A stretch of DNA of 10,175 bases from Clostridia bacterium. GTDB lineage: Bacteria > Bacillota > Clostridia > UMGS1810. The DNA lies in NCBI GenBank assembly GCA_017629325.1, contig JAGBXL010000252.1:1-10175 (forward strand), written 5' to 3'. Below are positions 1-6,556 of this stretch, in pieces (the first letter of the stretch is position 1; the number at the start of each line of letters is the position of its first letter). The notes under the pieces were generated by a model. That model was not told the origin of the DNA. It ran no database searches and was given only the letters and a program-made list of their open reading frames with translations. Both the position numbers and the translations under genes were made by a program.

Positions 1-341
1 ACTTTCTGGATTTTACCCATGTTCACAACACGGGCGGACCATGGAGCATTTTTGACGATGCCCCCTATATATTTATTATTATGACAGTTGTGATATTTGC
101 TTTAGGTTTTTGGTATTTCAGGAAAAACCCTCCTCAAAATCTTTTGGGAAAGCTTTCTCTTTGCTTGATTGCAGGAGGTGCACTTGGGAATTTTGCCGAC
201 AGAATAATAAGGGGTTATGTTGTTGATATGATAGATGTTAATCTTTTTAACTACCCCGTTTTTAATGTGGCAGATTGTTTTGTGGTTATTGGTGCAATTC
301 TTATGTGCATTTATATTTTGTTTTATACAAAAGAGGATTAA
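1..341 (+). CDS. lspA: Signal peptidase II (LspA), 5' end cut off by the window edge
   Basis: This is the last 112 codons of prolipoprotein signal peptidase, read in frame from base 3. LspA is an inner-membrane aspartyl protease that removes signal peptides from lipoproteins after diacylglyceryl transfer to the lipobox cysteine. The visible part carries family hallmarks: an NTGGPWS stretch near the left edge (the usual NTGAAFS), then GNFADRIIRGYVVDMIDV and FNVADCFVVIG. The Asp in GYVVDMID and the Asp in FNVAD match the two catalytic aspartates. Hydrophobic segments lie before GNFADR and at the C-terminus. An in-frame ATG at 81 is internal, because homology continues upstream of it. The stop is 3 bases before the rluD-like gene, whose ribosome binding site lies inside the lspA end, so the two are probably co-transcribed. 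A plausible client is the GerC lipoprotein encoded about 1 kb away. Confidence 0.95.
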   Translation, partial: FLDFTHVHNTGGPWSIFDDAPYIFIIMTVVIFALGFWYFRKNPPQNLLGKLSLCLIAGGALGNFADRIIRGYVVDMIDVNLFNYPVFNVADCFVVIGAILMCIYILFYTKED

Positions 342-344
342 ATT

Positions 345-1250
345 ATGGAAAAAATTACTTTAATTTGTGAAGATGGCGGAACAAGAATAGATAAATATAT
401 TAATATTGACGGTATAAGCAGGGCTATGGTTCAAACTCTTATAAACGATGGCAAAATAACCGTTAACGGCAAGGAAATTAAAAACAACTACAAGCTAAAA
501 GCACAGGATAAAATAGAGGTTATTATTGATGACCCAAAAGAAGCCGATATTGAACCAGAAGATATACCCCTTGATATTGTTTATGAAGATGATTCTCTTT
601 TAGTTGTTAATAAGCCGCAGGGAATGGTTGTTCACCCGGCACCCGGAAACTATTCGGGAACACTTGTTAATGCACTGATGCACCATTGCAAAGGAAATTT
701 AAGCGGAATAAACGGGGTACTCCGCCCCGGAATTGTTCACAGAATAGATAAAGATACATCGGGACTTTTACTGGTTGCAAAAACCGATGAAGCACACGCA
801 TCACTTAGCGAACAAATTCAGAATAAAACAGCTAAGAGAGAATATATCTGCGTTACTGAAGGGCTTTTAAAATCTAAAAAAGGTGTTATAGATGCACCGA
901 TTGGCAGACATCATTTAAACCGCTTAAAAATGGCGGTTACACCCACAAATTCAAAGCATGCGATTACTCATTTTGAGGTGCTTGAGTATTTTCAAAATTC
1001 TACTTTAGTTAAATGCGTTTTGGAAACGGGCCGCACTCATCAGATACGAGTTCACATGCAGTATATAGGCCACCCCGTTATGGGCGACCCCTTATATTTA
1101 AAAAAGAACAGCAGAAATCTTCCCGGTCAGGCACTTCATGCAAGATGCATAGGATTTATTCACCCAAAAACGAAGGAGTATTTGGAATTTTATGCCGAGG
1201 AACCAGATGTGTTTAAAAATTTAGTTGATGATTTAAGAAAAGGTCTGTAA
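345..1250 (+). CDS. rluD: RluA/RluD-family 23S rRNA pseudouridine synthase
   Basis: A 301-residue protein of normal length for the RluA family, which isomerises uridine to pseudouridine in structured RNA; RluD acts on 23S rRNA helix 69. An S4-like RNA-binding domain covers about residues 12-60 (ISRAMVQTLINDGKITVNG). The catalytic domain begins near residue 75. The signature VHRIDKDTSG at 131-140 gives the catalytic Asp135, and ETGRTHQIRVHM (227-238) and GHPVMGDPLY (242-251) are further conserved motifs. The start follows an AGAGGA ribosome binding site (332-337) embedded in the lspA end. The lspA-rluD order is the same as lspA-ylyB in Bacillus. The exact target uridines cannot be read from sequence, since the RluA family includes several specificities. 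The last four codons, including the stop, form the left arm of the terminator hairpin. Confidence 0.93.
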   Translation: MEKITLICEDGGTRIDKYINIDGISRAMVQTLINDGKITVNGKEIKNNYKLKAQDKIEVIIDDPKEADIEPEDIPLDIVYEDDSLLVVNKPQGMVVHPAPGNYSGTLVNALMHHCKGNLSGINGVLRPGIVHRIDKDTSGLLLVAKTDEAHASLSEQIQNKTAKREYICVTEGLLKSKKGVIDAPIGRHHLNRLKMAVTPTNSKHAITHFEVLEYFQNSTLVKCVLETGRTHQIRVHMQYIGHPVMGDPLYLKKNSRNLPGQALHARCIGFIHPKTKEYLEFYAEEPDVFKNLVDDLRKGL

Positions 1251-1272
1251 TCTCTATGGTTACAGACCTTTT
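1238..1272. terminator. Bidirectional intrinsic terminator shared by rluD and the ger operon
   Basis: A perfect 13-bp inverted repeat, AAAAGGTCTGTAA (1238-1250) and TTACAGACCTTTT (1260-1272), is separated by a 9-base loop. An A run on the left and a T run on the right give a U-tract in either direction. The stop codons of both convergent genes lie inside the stem and pair with each other. Confidence 0.9.
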
Positions 1273-1421
1273 ATATAGATATAAACATTAAATATTGCCA
1301 AGAGTACAAATATAAATCCGGCAGAAAAAGAAAGATGTTTTTTTGATTTATAAAGATAACACATAAGGCTTATTGTTTTTAGCAAGGTATATATAAAAAA
1401 GAGCAAAACCCAAATTACCAA
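1260..1421 (-). CDS. Small two-helix membrane protein, fourth gene of the ger operon (candidate receptor D-type subunit)
   Basis: A 53-residue hydrophobic protein with two predicted membrane helices: about residues 2-24 (starting VIWVLLFFIYTLL) and 33-50 (AGFIFVLLAIFNVYIYI), joined by a basic loop KSKKHLSF. I chose the TTG at 1421 because AGGAGAGG (1427-1434) sits 5 bases before it. An alternative TTG at 1442 would give 60 residues and overlap the gerC stop, but has no Shine-Dalgarno. The gene starts 17 bases after the gerC stop and ends in the shared terminator, so it is the last gene of the operon. Some Bacillus germinant-receptor operons carry a short two-helix 'D' gene that modulates receptor function. 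Position, size and topology fit that, but I recognise no sequence signature, so the assignment is inference. It could also be an unrelated small membrane protein. Confidence 0.65.
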   Translation of the reverse strand: MVIWVLLFFIYTLLKTISLMCYLYKSKKHLSFSAGFIFVLLAIFNVYIYIKGL

Positions 1422-1438
1422 TATATCCTCTCCTATAT

Positions 1439-2350
1439 TCAATTAATATTTACATTTAAAAGATTTAAGTTATCCATAAAACTGTTATACTTTTGATAGG
1501 TAGTAAATAACCTGCGACCGTAGTATTTTACATTCAGCACATCTACATTCATTATGGCATATTTTCTTGCAATGTGGAGAATTTCTTTATTTTTAAGAGA
1601 TACATTTATTTTTTGTTTTTTCATGGAAAGCTTATATCCCCTTGATTCATTAGAATATTTTTTTTGCCAGCGTGAGTATTTATTATGCTCATCATCTGTT
1701 AAAGAAACCATATTTAAATTTGAAGAGTATAGAGCTGTTCCCGATAAATGTGGCAGAAATGTATCACCATTTTTTAAAATACTGACCTTTGGAACGATTG
1801 CAGTATAAAACTTATTGTGTTTAGAAAGTGAAAGCTCCGAGAGTGTGCAGTTATATGGGTGCTCATCATTTTGAAAAAGAGCCTTTGAAAAATTATTTGC
1901 TTTTGATTTATATTCTTTATTTAAGCACTCTGTAAGGATATTTATATCTTCATCATATATAAAGCAATTTATAAGAGGGCTTGACGGAACTGACTGCCTT
2001 AAATGCTTTTCGTCATTATTAAAAAAATCATTATAATATTTTTCGTCTGCACAGATAAAGCTAATGTGAGACAAATCGGTTTTAAATGTGCCGGACTCAT
2101 TAAACATATTCAGTGCTTCGGCAAAATTTGTGGCAGTAAATTCTAAAAGCATTAAAGAATTTTCGGAGCCTGAAGCATCTTTTGAATCACCGCCCGCTTG
2201 CGTTATATAAAAACCATAGACAACTTTATTATTTTCCGCTTTAAAGCTGCAGGCGGCAACAAGCTTATTATTTTCGATTTCGTGTATTTTTTTACAGGAG
2301 CAAAAAAGTAAGCTCAATATACAAAATAATATTAAAAGAATTTTTTTCAT
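1439..2350 (-). CDS. gerC: Ger(x)C-family spore germination lipoprotein, short and divergent
   Basis: A 303-residue lipoprotein, the C subunit of a spore germinant receptor, expected on the outer face of the spore inner membrane. The N-terminus is a lipoprotein signal: MKK, a hydrophobic core, then LLFCSC with Cys19 as the likely lipidated residue. Cysteines at 10 and 17 make this signal unusual. LSHISFICADEKYY (from about residue 93) resembles the conserved strand in GerC N-terminal domains, and PHLSGTALYSSNLNMVSLTDDE (about 200-221) resembles the 'G-x-A-hydrophobic, then L-x-x-x-E' part of the middle domain. Typical GerC proteins have about 370-400 residues, so the C-terminal domain here is reduced. 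The start overlaps the gerB stop (ATGA) and has a strong GGGGAG ribosome binding site. The assignment rests on operon position and lipobox as well as weak similarity. Confidence 0.85.
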   Translation of the reverse strand: MKKILLILFCILSLLFCSCKKIHEIENNKLVAACSFKAENNKVVYGFYITQAGGDSKDASGSENSLMLLEFTATNFAEALNMFNESGTFKTDLSHISFICADEKYYNDFFNNDEKHLRQSVPSSPLINCFIYDEDINILTECLNKEYKSKANNFSKALFQNDEHPYNCTLSELSLSKHNKFYTAIVPKVSILKNGDTFLPHLSGTALYSSNLNMVSLTDDEHNKYSRWQKKYSNESRGYKLSMKKQKINVSLKNKEILHIARKYAIMNVDVLNVKYYGRRLFTTYQKYNSFMDNLNLLNVNIN

Positions 2351-3372
2351 ATTTTCTCCCCTTTCTTCTTTTTATAATTCATAAAGGATTTTATTAAAAG
2401 AAGCATATATAAAAGGACTGAAAGTAATTCAAAGGGCATTTTAAAATCAAAATTAAGATTTGTGATATAAAACAAAAAGGCTATTATAAATGAAAATGCT
2501 TTTGCATCTTCAAAGCCTGTAAAATGGGAAATTGCCCCTGACGATACTAAAATACCCAAAGCCGTTGTTACCACTGCTATAAGACTTACTCCAAAAACAA
2601 GAACAATTTCAAAACGATGAAAAAACAGCCCTGATTTTGCCGTTGAAAAAATACCCTCGAGAGAAAAATTATATAACATACCCATTGGATATGGAACTGA
2701 CAAAATGCACACTACAATTATAAAAAAGCCTATACCAAAGATTTTTAAAAGTGCAGATTTTGAAACTGCGACACCATCAGCTTTATTTCTTAAGTGATTT
2801 TTGAAAAAATACAAACTCATAATTGGTGCAAATGTCTTTATTCCGCCAAAATTTAAAAAGGTAGTTTTTGTATCATTGCCAAATACGGGGGCAATATTAT
2901 CGTAATCCCAGCCAAAAATACTTAAAAGACACATTACAAAAATTACAGACAAAAATACCCAGTAAGAAACAAAAGTGCATCTGGTTAGTGCTTCAATGCC
3001 ACAAAGAGAACAAAGAAGAGAAATTAGAATAATAAAAAGACTTAAAAATTCACCGTCTATCCCTGCGTTTGAGGTAACAGATAAAAGCGATGAAAGACAG
3101 ATGCTATAATTATTAAAGCCCAAAAACAATATATAAAGGCAAAAAACAAGACTTACTATTTTATTAAATACTGAAGATGCCTGCAGGTTTTCAAAAGAAT
3201 TTTTTATTAAATAAAGAAGTGCAAAGGATACCAAAAAACACAATATAAAATTTATACAGCTTCCGCTTCCTGAATTTTCAAGACTTTTGGTTGAATACTC
3301 AAAAACAACAATTGGGAGGCTAAAAAAAACAAGAGTTGCCATGCTCTCTTTTTTACCAATATAATTTTTCAT
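2347..3372 (-). CDS. gerB: GerB-family spore germination permease
   Basis: A 341-residue integral membrane protein of the spore germination permease family (APC superfamily), the subunit implicated in germinant binding and ion or small-molecule passage. There are about ten hydrophobic segments, including LVFFSLPIVVF near the start, YWVFLSVIFVMCLLSIF in the middle and ELLSVLLYMLLLIKSF near the end. The N-terminal arrangement, with a helix broken near a Pro and another helix after a short polar stretch, fits GerB. The stretch NIAPVFGN resembles the conserved 'hydrophobic-P-hydrophobic-x-G' element after the fifth helix. The tail is basic (NYKKKKGEKI), placing the C-terminus inside. The length is slightly under the usual 360-370. 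The start has a GGGTGAT ribosome binding site that overlaps the gerA stop, so gerA and gerB are translationally linked. Confidence 0.93.
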   Translation of the reverse strand: MKNYIGKKESMATLVFFSLPIVVFEYSTKSLENSGSGSCINFILCFLVSFALLYLIKNSFENLQASSVFNKIVSLVFCLYILFLGFNNYSICLSSLLSVTSNAGIDGEFLSLFIILISLLCSLCGIEALTRCTFVSYWVFLSVIFVMCLLSIFGWDYDNIAPVFGNDTKTTFLNFGGIKTFAPIMSLYFFKNHLRNKADGVAVSKSALLKIFGIGFFIIVVCILSVPYPMGMLYNFSLEGIFSTAKSGLFFHRFEIVLVFGVSLIAVVTTALGILVSSGAISHFTGFEDAKAFSFIIAFLFYITNLNFDFKMPFELLSVLLYMLLLIKSFMNYKKKKGEKI

Positions 3373-3376
3373 ATAA

Positions 3377-4933
3377 TCACCCTTTTCGTTTTGTTTTTAA
3401 ATATGACGGATTAGGAATTTTGGAATAATCCATAAAAAGATTTTTTATAAGCGCTCTTTTTGCTGTGTGCGGCGAATATGGTGCAAAAAAAGGCACACCG
3501 AAAGAACTCACGCCTAAAATAAGAGAGAGCCACAAAACAAAGCACGAGCAAATTCCCACAATTCCCAAAAATGCTCCGGCAAAAATAAAAGCAAACCTTA
3601 AAATTCTGAAAGAAAATGAAAGTGAATATGAGGGTATTGCAAAAGATGCAATACCGCATATTGATACAATTATAATGGTTATAGGACTCACAAGTCCTGC
3701 ATTAACTGCGGATTGACCAAGAATAAGCCCCCCTACAATTCCTAAGGAAGAACCGATTGAGCCAGGTATTCTTATGCTTGCTTCTTTAATAAGTTCAAAA
3801 GAAATTTCCATGATTATTATTTCGGTTAATAACGAAAAAGGGATTGTGCTTCTTTCAAGAATAAGACTTAAAAACATATCATTTAAAAGGCTTTCTGTGT
3901 GGAATCTTGTTAGTGCAAGGAAAAGCCCGGGAGTTAAAAGAGATAAAAAAACAGCTATTATTCTTATAAGTTTTATAAAAACAGAATATGGTTTTCTTAA
4001 ATATGCATCTTCGGGTGAAGCAATTATATCGGTTATGTTGGAGGGCAAAATGAGCGCATGGGAACTGCCGTTTAAAAAAAGAGCAGCTCTTCCCTCAACA
4101 AGTGCACGACACACCTTATCGGGTCTTTCAGTTGTTATAACCTGTGGAATGCTGATATTATTTCTTTCTTCTATACCCTTTTCAATATCAAAAACAGAAA
4201 AAATGTAGTCATCTTCAAAGCCATTTAACTTTTTTCTTATTTCATTTGTGAGCTTAGGATTTATAATTCCTTTAATATATGCCAGTGATGCAGGGGTTTT
4301 GCTTTGCGTGCCAAAGGTAAAATTTTCAAAAACCAGATTAGAATTATTAACACTTGTTCTTACAAGGGCTGTGTTGCATCTTAAAACTTCGTTAAATGCC
4401 TCGTGGGGACCTTGCACAACAGTTTCGTTAAGAGGTGTGCTTATGCTTCGATGCTCCCAGGTTTTTATGTCTGTTATTATGCCGCTTGCAGAGCCGTCTA
4501 AAAAAACACCTACATTGCCAAAATTTATGCTATCGGCTATTTTATTTAAACTATCTGTACATTCAACCTGACTCTGCGGCATAATGTTTTCAGAAAAATA
4601 TTTTGCTGTATCGACGTGTTCTTTAAGCTCTGCCATTTTCATTGCAGGCTCCAAAACAAATTGATTTATAGATATTCTGTTTACTATGCCATCGGCAAAA
4701 ATAATAAAAGCCCTTATATTCTTTTTATTGGTGTTCCAGTTAAAAAAGCGAATTACTATATCGCTATTTACATCAAGGTGCATTAATTTTTTTATGTTAT
4801 TTAAATTTTCGTCAAGTGATTTTGAAACATTTATTTGCATCGAGGTATTTTGAGTTTTTTCCTCTTTTTGAGAAAAGGTTAAATCAAAGCTCTCTTTTTT
4901 ATTTGGAGGAGTGTATTTTAAAAAATTAAACAT
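3377..4933 (-). CDS. gerA: GerA-family spore germination protein (germinant receptor A subunit)
   Basis: A 518-residue GerA-family subunit in the normal size range. It has a soluble N-terminal region (about 1-315) and a membrane region with about five helices (about 318-478). Signatures are VQGPHEAFNE (about 173-182, matching the family GPREGFTE), LLTEIIIMEISFELIKEASI followed by RIPGSIGSSLGIVGG and LILGQSAVNAGLVSP (368-416). The start is ATG 4933, preceded by GGTGAT with 7-base spacing; upstream in-frame TTG 4948 and GTG 4945 overlap that site and are less likely. It is the first gene of the minus-strand ger operon, 4 bases before gerB. In Bacillus, A subunits work with B and C in the spore inner membrane to sense nutrients. 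Which germinant is sensed cannot be told from sequence. Confidence 0.95.
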   Translation of the reverse strand: MFNFLKYTPPNKKESFDLTFSQKEEKTQNTSMQINVSKSLDENLNNIKKLMHLDVNSDIVIRFFNWNTNKKNIRAFIIFADGIVNRISINQFVLEPAMKMAELKEHVDTAKYFSENIMPQSQVECTDSLNKIADSINFGNVGVFLDGSASGIITDIKTWEHRSISTPLNETVVQGPHEAFNEVLRCNTALVRTSVNNSNLVFENFTFGTQSKTPASLAYIKGIINPKLTNEIRKKLNGFEDDYIFSVFDIEKGIEERNNISIPQVITTERPDKVCRALVEGRAALFLNGSSHALILPSNITDIIASPEDAYLRKPYSVFIKLIRIIAVFLSLLTPGLFLALTRFHTESLLNDMFLSLILERSTIPFSLLTEIIIMEISFELIKEASIRIPGSIGSSLGIVGGLILGQSAVNAGLVSPITIIIVSICGIASFAIPSYSLSFSFRILRFAFIFAGAFLGIVGICSCFVLWLSLILGVSSFGVPFFAPYSPHTAKRALIKNLFMDYSKIPNPSYLKTKRKG

Positions 4934-4951
4934 AGATTTTATCACCAAGAT

Positions 4952-4981
4952 TATTATTGGCAGTAAAAATTTATATATTCA
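4952..4981 (-). promoter_or_regulatory. Possible sigma-G/sigma-F-like promoter of the ger operon
   Basis: On the minus strand TGAATA (4981-4976) is followed after 17 bases by AATAATA (4958-4952), close to the forespore sigma-G pattern GHATR then CATNHTA, with one mismatch at the first -10 base. Bacillus ger operons are sigma-G dependent. Caveat: the predicted start (about 4945-4946) would put the ribosome binding site at the very 5' end of the mRNA. Confidence 0.35.
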
Positions 4982-5027
4982 GGAATAAATTTTTTATTAC
5001 AGTAAAAAATATACACGGGGTGATTTG

Positions 5028-5288
5028 ATGATTAGGTCGAGATCTATTGAAAAATATAAAAATGTTATAAAACAAAATGTGGGTAAAAAGGTTAACCTAA
5101 CACTTAAAAGAGGAAGAAAATATATAACTCTTAACGATTGTTTGATAGAAAATGCTTATGATGGGATTTTTGTTCTTGAAATAGTGGGCGAAAGTCTTAT
5201 AAGCTGCAAAAAGATTTCTGTTTGCTATGCAGACCTTTTAACAGGAAATGCAAGGCTTACTCTTGTAAGCGATTCAAAAGGTGCATAA
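5028..5288 (+). CDS. veg: Veg-family protein (DUF1021)
   Basis: An 86-residue protein of the Veg family, small basic proteins widespread in Firmicutes. B. subtilis Veg is abundantly expressed and has been linked to biofilm-matrix stimulation and spore outgrowth; the molecular mechanism is not settled. Supporting similarity: IKQNVGKKVNLTLKRGRK (about 14-31) corresponds to the family's 'hydrophobic-G-K-R-hydrophobic-T-hydrophobic-K-x-x-G-R-R-K', and KISVCYADLLTGNARLTL (about 62-79) matches 'RVSYSYADILTETVELTF' of the Bacillus protein. I chose ATG 5028 with GGGGTGAT (5017-5024) just upstream, over TTG 5025 next to it. The gene is divergent from gerA with only 94 bases between start codons. I could not find a convincing sigma-A promoter for veg in that gap. 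Confidence 0.88.
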   Translation: MIRSRSIEKYKNVIKQNVGKKVNLTLKRGRKYITLNDCLIENAYDGIFVLEIVGESLISCKKISVCYADLLTGNARLTLVSDSKGA

Positions 5289-5327
5289 ATTTTTTTGATT
5301 ATTATTAAAAAAATTTTGCTTTTTTTA
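5287..5327 (+). terminator. Weak A/T-only terminator-like hairpin after veg
   Basis: AAATTTTTTT (5287-5296) can pair with AAAAAAATTT (5307-5316), and a run of seven or eight T follows (5320-5327). The stem has no G-C pair, so it may be too weak to act; it starts within the veg stop codon. Confidence 0.3.
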
Positions 5328-5337
5328 CAAAAACATC

Positions 5338-5366
5338 TTGAAATTCCTTTGAACATATTGTATAAT
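5338..5366 (+). promoter_or_regulatory. Sigma-A promoter upstream of the P-loop protein gene
   Basis: TTGAAA (5338-5343) and a perfect TATAAT (5361-5366) are separated by exactly 17 bases. Transcription would start near 5373, followed by an AGGAGG ribosome binding site at 5389-5394, 8 bases before ATG 5403. This is the clearest vegetative promoter in the window. Confidence 0.8.
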
Positions 5367-5402
5367 ATATCTAACTCAATATATATTTAGGAGGAATTCA
5401 CT

Positions 5403-5813
5403 ATGGTTAAATTAATTGTTGGAAAAAAAGGCACAGGAAAAACAAAAGCACTCTTAGATGGTATCCACAATTCAATAAATACTGAAAATGGTGATATAGT
5501 TTTTATCTGTAACGGAGACAGACACATTTTAGATATAAACCATTCTATAAGACTTATTGATGTTGAAAAATATGATACAGCAGATTTTAGAGTATTTAAA
5601 AGCTTTATTCTCGGTATTTTATCGCAGAATTATGATATAACCTCTATATTCGTTGACAGTTTATTTAAAATTGTTCCCGATGATTTTGATAATTTAACCG
5701 CTTTTATAAATGATTTGGATGCTATATCCGAAGATAACAATGTTAAATTCACAATCTGCATCAGTGCTGATAAATCAGAATTACCTGAAGATATTTATAA
5801 ATATATTAACTAA
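5403..5813 (+). CDS. Small P-loop protein of unknown function
   Basis: A 136-residue soluble protein. The Walker A motif GKKGTGKT is at residues 7-14, right after the first beta strand (VKLIV). A hydrophobic strand ending in Asp, SIFVD (81-85), is a candidate Walker B. There is no visible DNA-binding, membrane or sensor domain, and the protein ends after one more strand (KFTICISAD, 115-123), so it is a minimal P-loop fold. I recall similar short proteins in Clostridia, sometimes labelled 'PilT-like' or hypothetical, but no function is established to my knowledge. It is the best-equipped gene here for expression, with a consensus sigma-A promoter and a near-perfect Shine-Dalgarno. It is followed by a palindromic repeat and a terminator, so it is probably monocistronic. 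Nucleotide binding is likely; hydrolysis and partner are unknown. Confidence 0.82.
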   Translation: MVKLIVGKKGTGKTKALLDGIHNSINTENGDIVFICNGDRHILDINHSIRLIDVEKYDTADFRVFKSFILGILSQNYDITSIFVDSLFKIVPDDFDNLTAFINDLDAISEDNNVKFTICISADKSELPEDIYKYIN

Positions 5814-5823
5814 TTTTACTTAA

Positions 5824-5855
5824 CAACGGGACGTCGAGGACGCCGTCCCCTACAT
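5824..5855 (+). repeat. REP-like palindromic element, copy 1
   Basis: A GC-rich island in AT-rich DNA: GGGACG (5828-5833) pairs with CGTCCC (5844-5849), and the element ends CCCCTACATTT. It shares the outline CGGG, palindrome, then CCCCTACA plus A/T with the element at 9145-9183. From memory, this belongs to a dispersed palindromic family seen in many Clostridia intergenic regions. It lies between a stop codon and a terminator. Confidence 0.6.
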
Positions 5856-5873
5856 TTAAACGGATAATTAAAC

Positions 5874-5903
5874 AAACGGCGCGGAGTTTTCCACGCCGTT
5901 TTT
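5874..5903 (+). terminator. Intrinsic terminator after the P-loop gene
   Basis: AAACGGCG (5874-5881) pairs with CGCCGTTT (5894-5901), with two further G-C pairs inside across a C-A mismatch and a TTTT apex. A T run (5899-5903) follows. It separates the P-loop gene from yigZ, whose ribosome binding site begins about 12 bases later. Confidence 0.85.
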
Positions 5904-5928
5904 GATGATTGTTACAGAGGTTTATTTT

Positions 5929-6540
5929 ATGTCAAATATTTATTTAACACCCGAAAAAGAGGCTGAATCCGAGCTTATTGAAAAAAGATCGAAGTTTATT
6001 GGGCATCTGCGTCATGTAGGCAGCGAGGAAGAAGCATTATATTTTATAAACAAAATAAAAAAAGAACATTACGATGCAAATCATAATGTTTTTGCATATA
6101 TAGTAGATGGAACAAAAAGATACAGCGACGACGGTGAGCCTTCAAAAACTGCTGGACTTCCTATTTTAGATATGCTTGAAAACCAGAATATTACTGATGT
6201 TGTTTGTGTGGTTACAAGATATTTTGGTGGAACTCTTTTAGGAACGGGCGGTCTTGTTAGAGCCTACACGGGTGCTGCAAAGCTTGCACTTGAAAATGCG
6301 GGAATTAAAAAGATGCTTTTGCATACTACCCTTTCTATTCTTATTCCATATAATCTTTTTGACAGTGTTAAATATCTTGCGGGAGAATGCAATTGTACTT
6401 TTATTAGCTGCGAATATACAGACAAAGTTAAAGCTTGTGCAATTTGCAAAAAAGAAGATACTGATAATCTTTTGGAAAAGCTCTCGGCAGCTTTTGGTAT
6501 TAACATAAAAACAGAAATACTTGGCGAAATGTATTGTTAG
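5929..6540 (+). CDS. yigZ: YigZ/IMPACT-family protein
   Basis: A 203-residue protein of the YigZ/YvyE (IMPACT N-terminal, UPF0029) family, the usual length. The eukaryotic relative IMPACT modulates GCN2; the bacterial role is poorly defined, with proposed links to translation or RNA. Signatures: EKRSKFIG (18-25), the region DANHNVFAYIVD (49-60), SDDGEPSKTAGLPIL (66-80) and RYFGGTLLGTGGLVRAY (97-113). The C-terminal part (about 135-200) fits the smaller second domain of YigZ proteins. The start is ATG 5929 with AGAGG (5916-5920) 8 bases upstream. An in-frame TTG at 5902 lies inside the terminator T run and is rejected. The PBP gene starts 16 bases after the stop, so these two are probably one transcript. 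I see no separate promoter with confidence. Confidence 0.93.
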   Translation: MSNIYLTPEKEAESELIEKRSKFIGHLRHVGSEEEALYFINKIKKEHYDANHNVFAYIVDGTKRYSDDGEPSKTAGLPILDMLENQNITDVVCVVTRYFGGTLLGTGGLVRAYTGAAKLALENAGIKKMLLHTTLSILIPYNLFDSVKYLAGECNCTFISCEYTDKVKACAICKKEDTDNLLEKLSAAFGINIKTEILGEMYC

Positions 6541-6556
6541 AATAAGGGATGTAATT

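Noticed and set aside
81..341. ATG 81 as a separate small gene
   Set aside because: The frame is open and LspA-like (NTGGPWS) upstream to base 3, so this is an internal Met of truncated lspA.
3465..4571. Plus-strand open frames inside gerA (3465-3716, 3774-4208, 4248-4571)
   Set aside because: They are antisense to a clearly conserved GerA, have no ribosome binding sites worth the name, and no recognisable protein features.
4961..5008. CAGTAAAAA direct repeat as a regulatory feature
   Set aside because: Two 9-base A-rich copies 39 bases apart can arise by chance in such AT-rich DNA; kept only as a weak remark in a finding.
5010..5015. TATACA as a -10 box for veg
   Set aside because: The transcript would start inside or after the ribosome binding site, and no -35 box lies at proper distance.
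5902..5928. TTG or ATG starts upstream of ATG 5929 for yigZ
   Set aside because: They lie in or directly beside the terminator T run and lack a ribosome binding site; ATG 5929 has AGAGG at good spacing.
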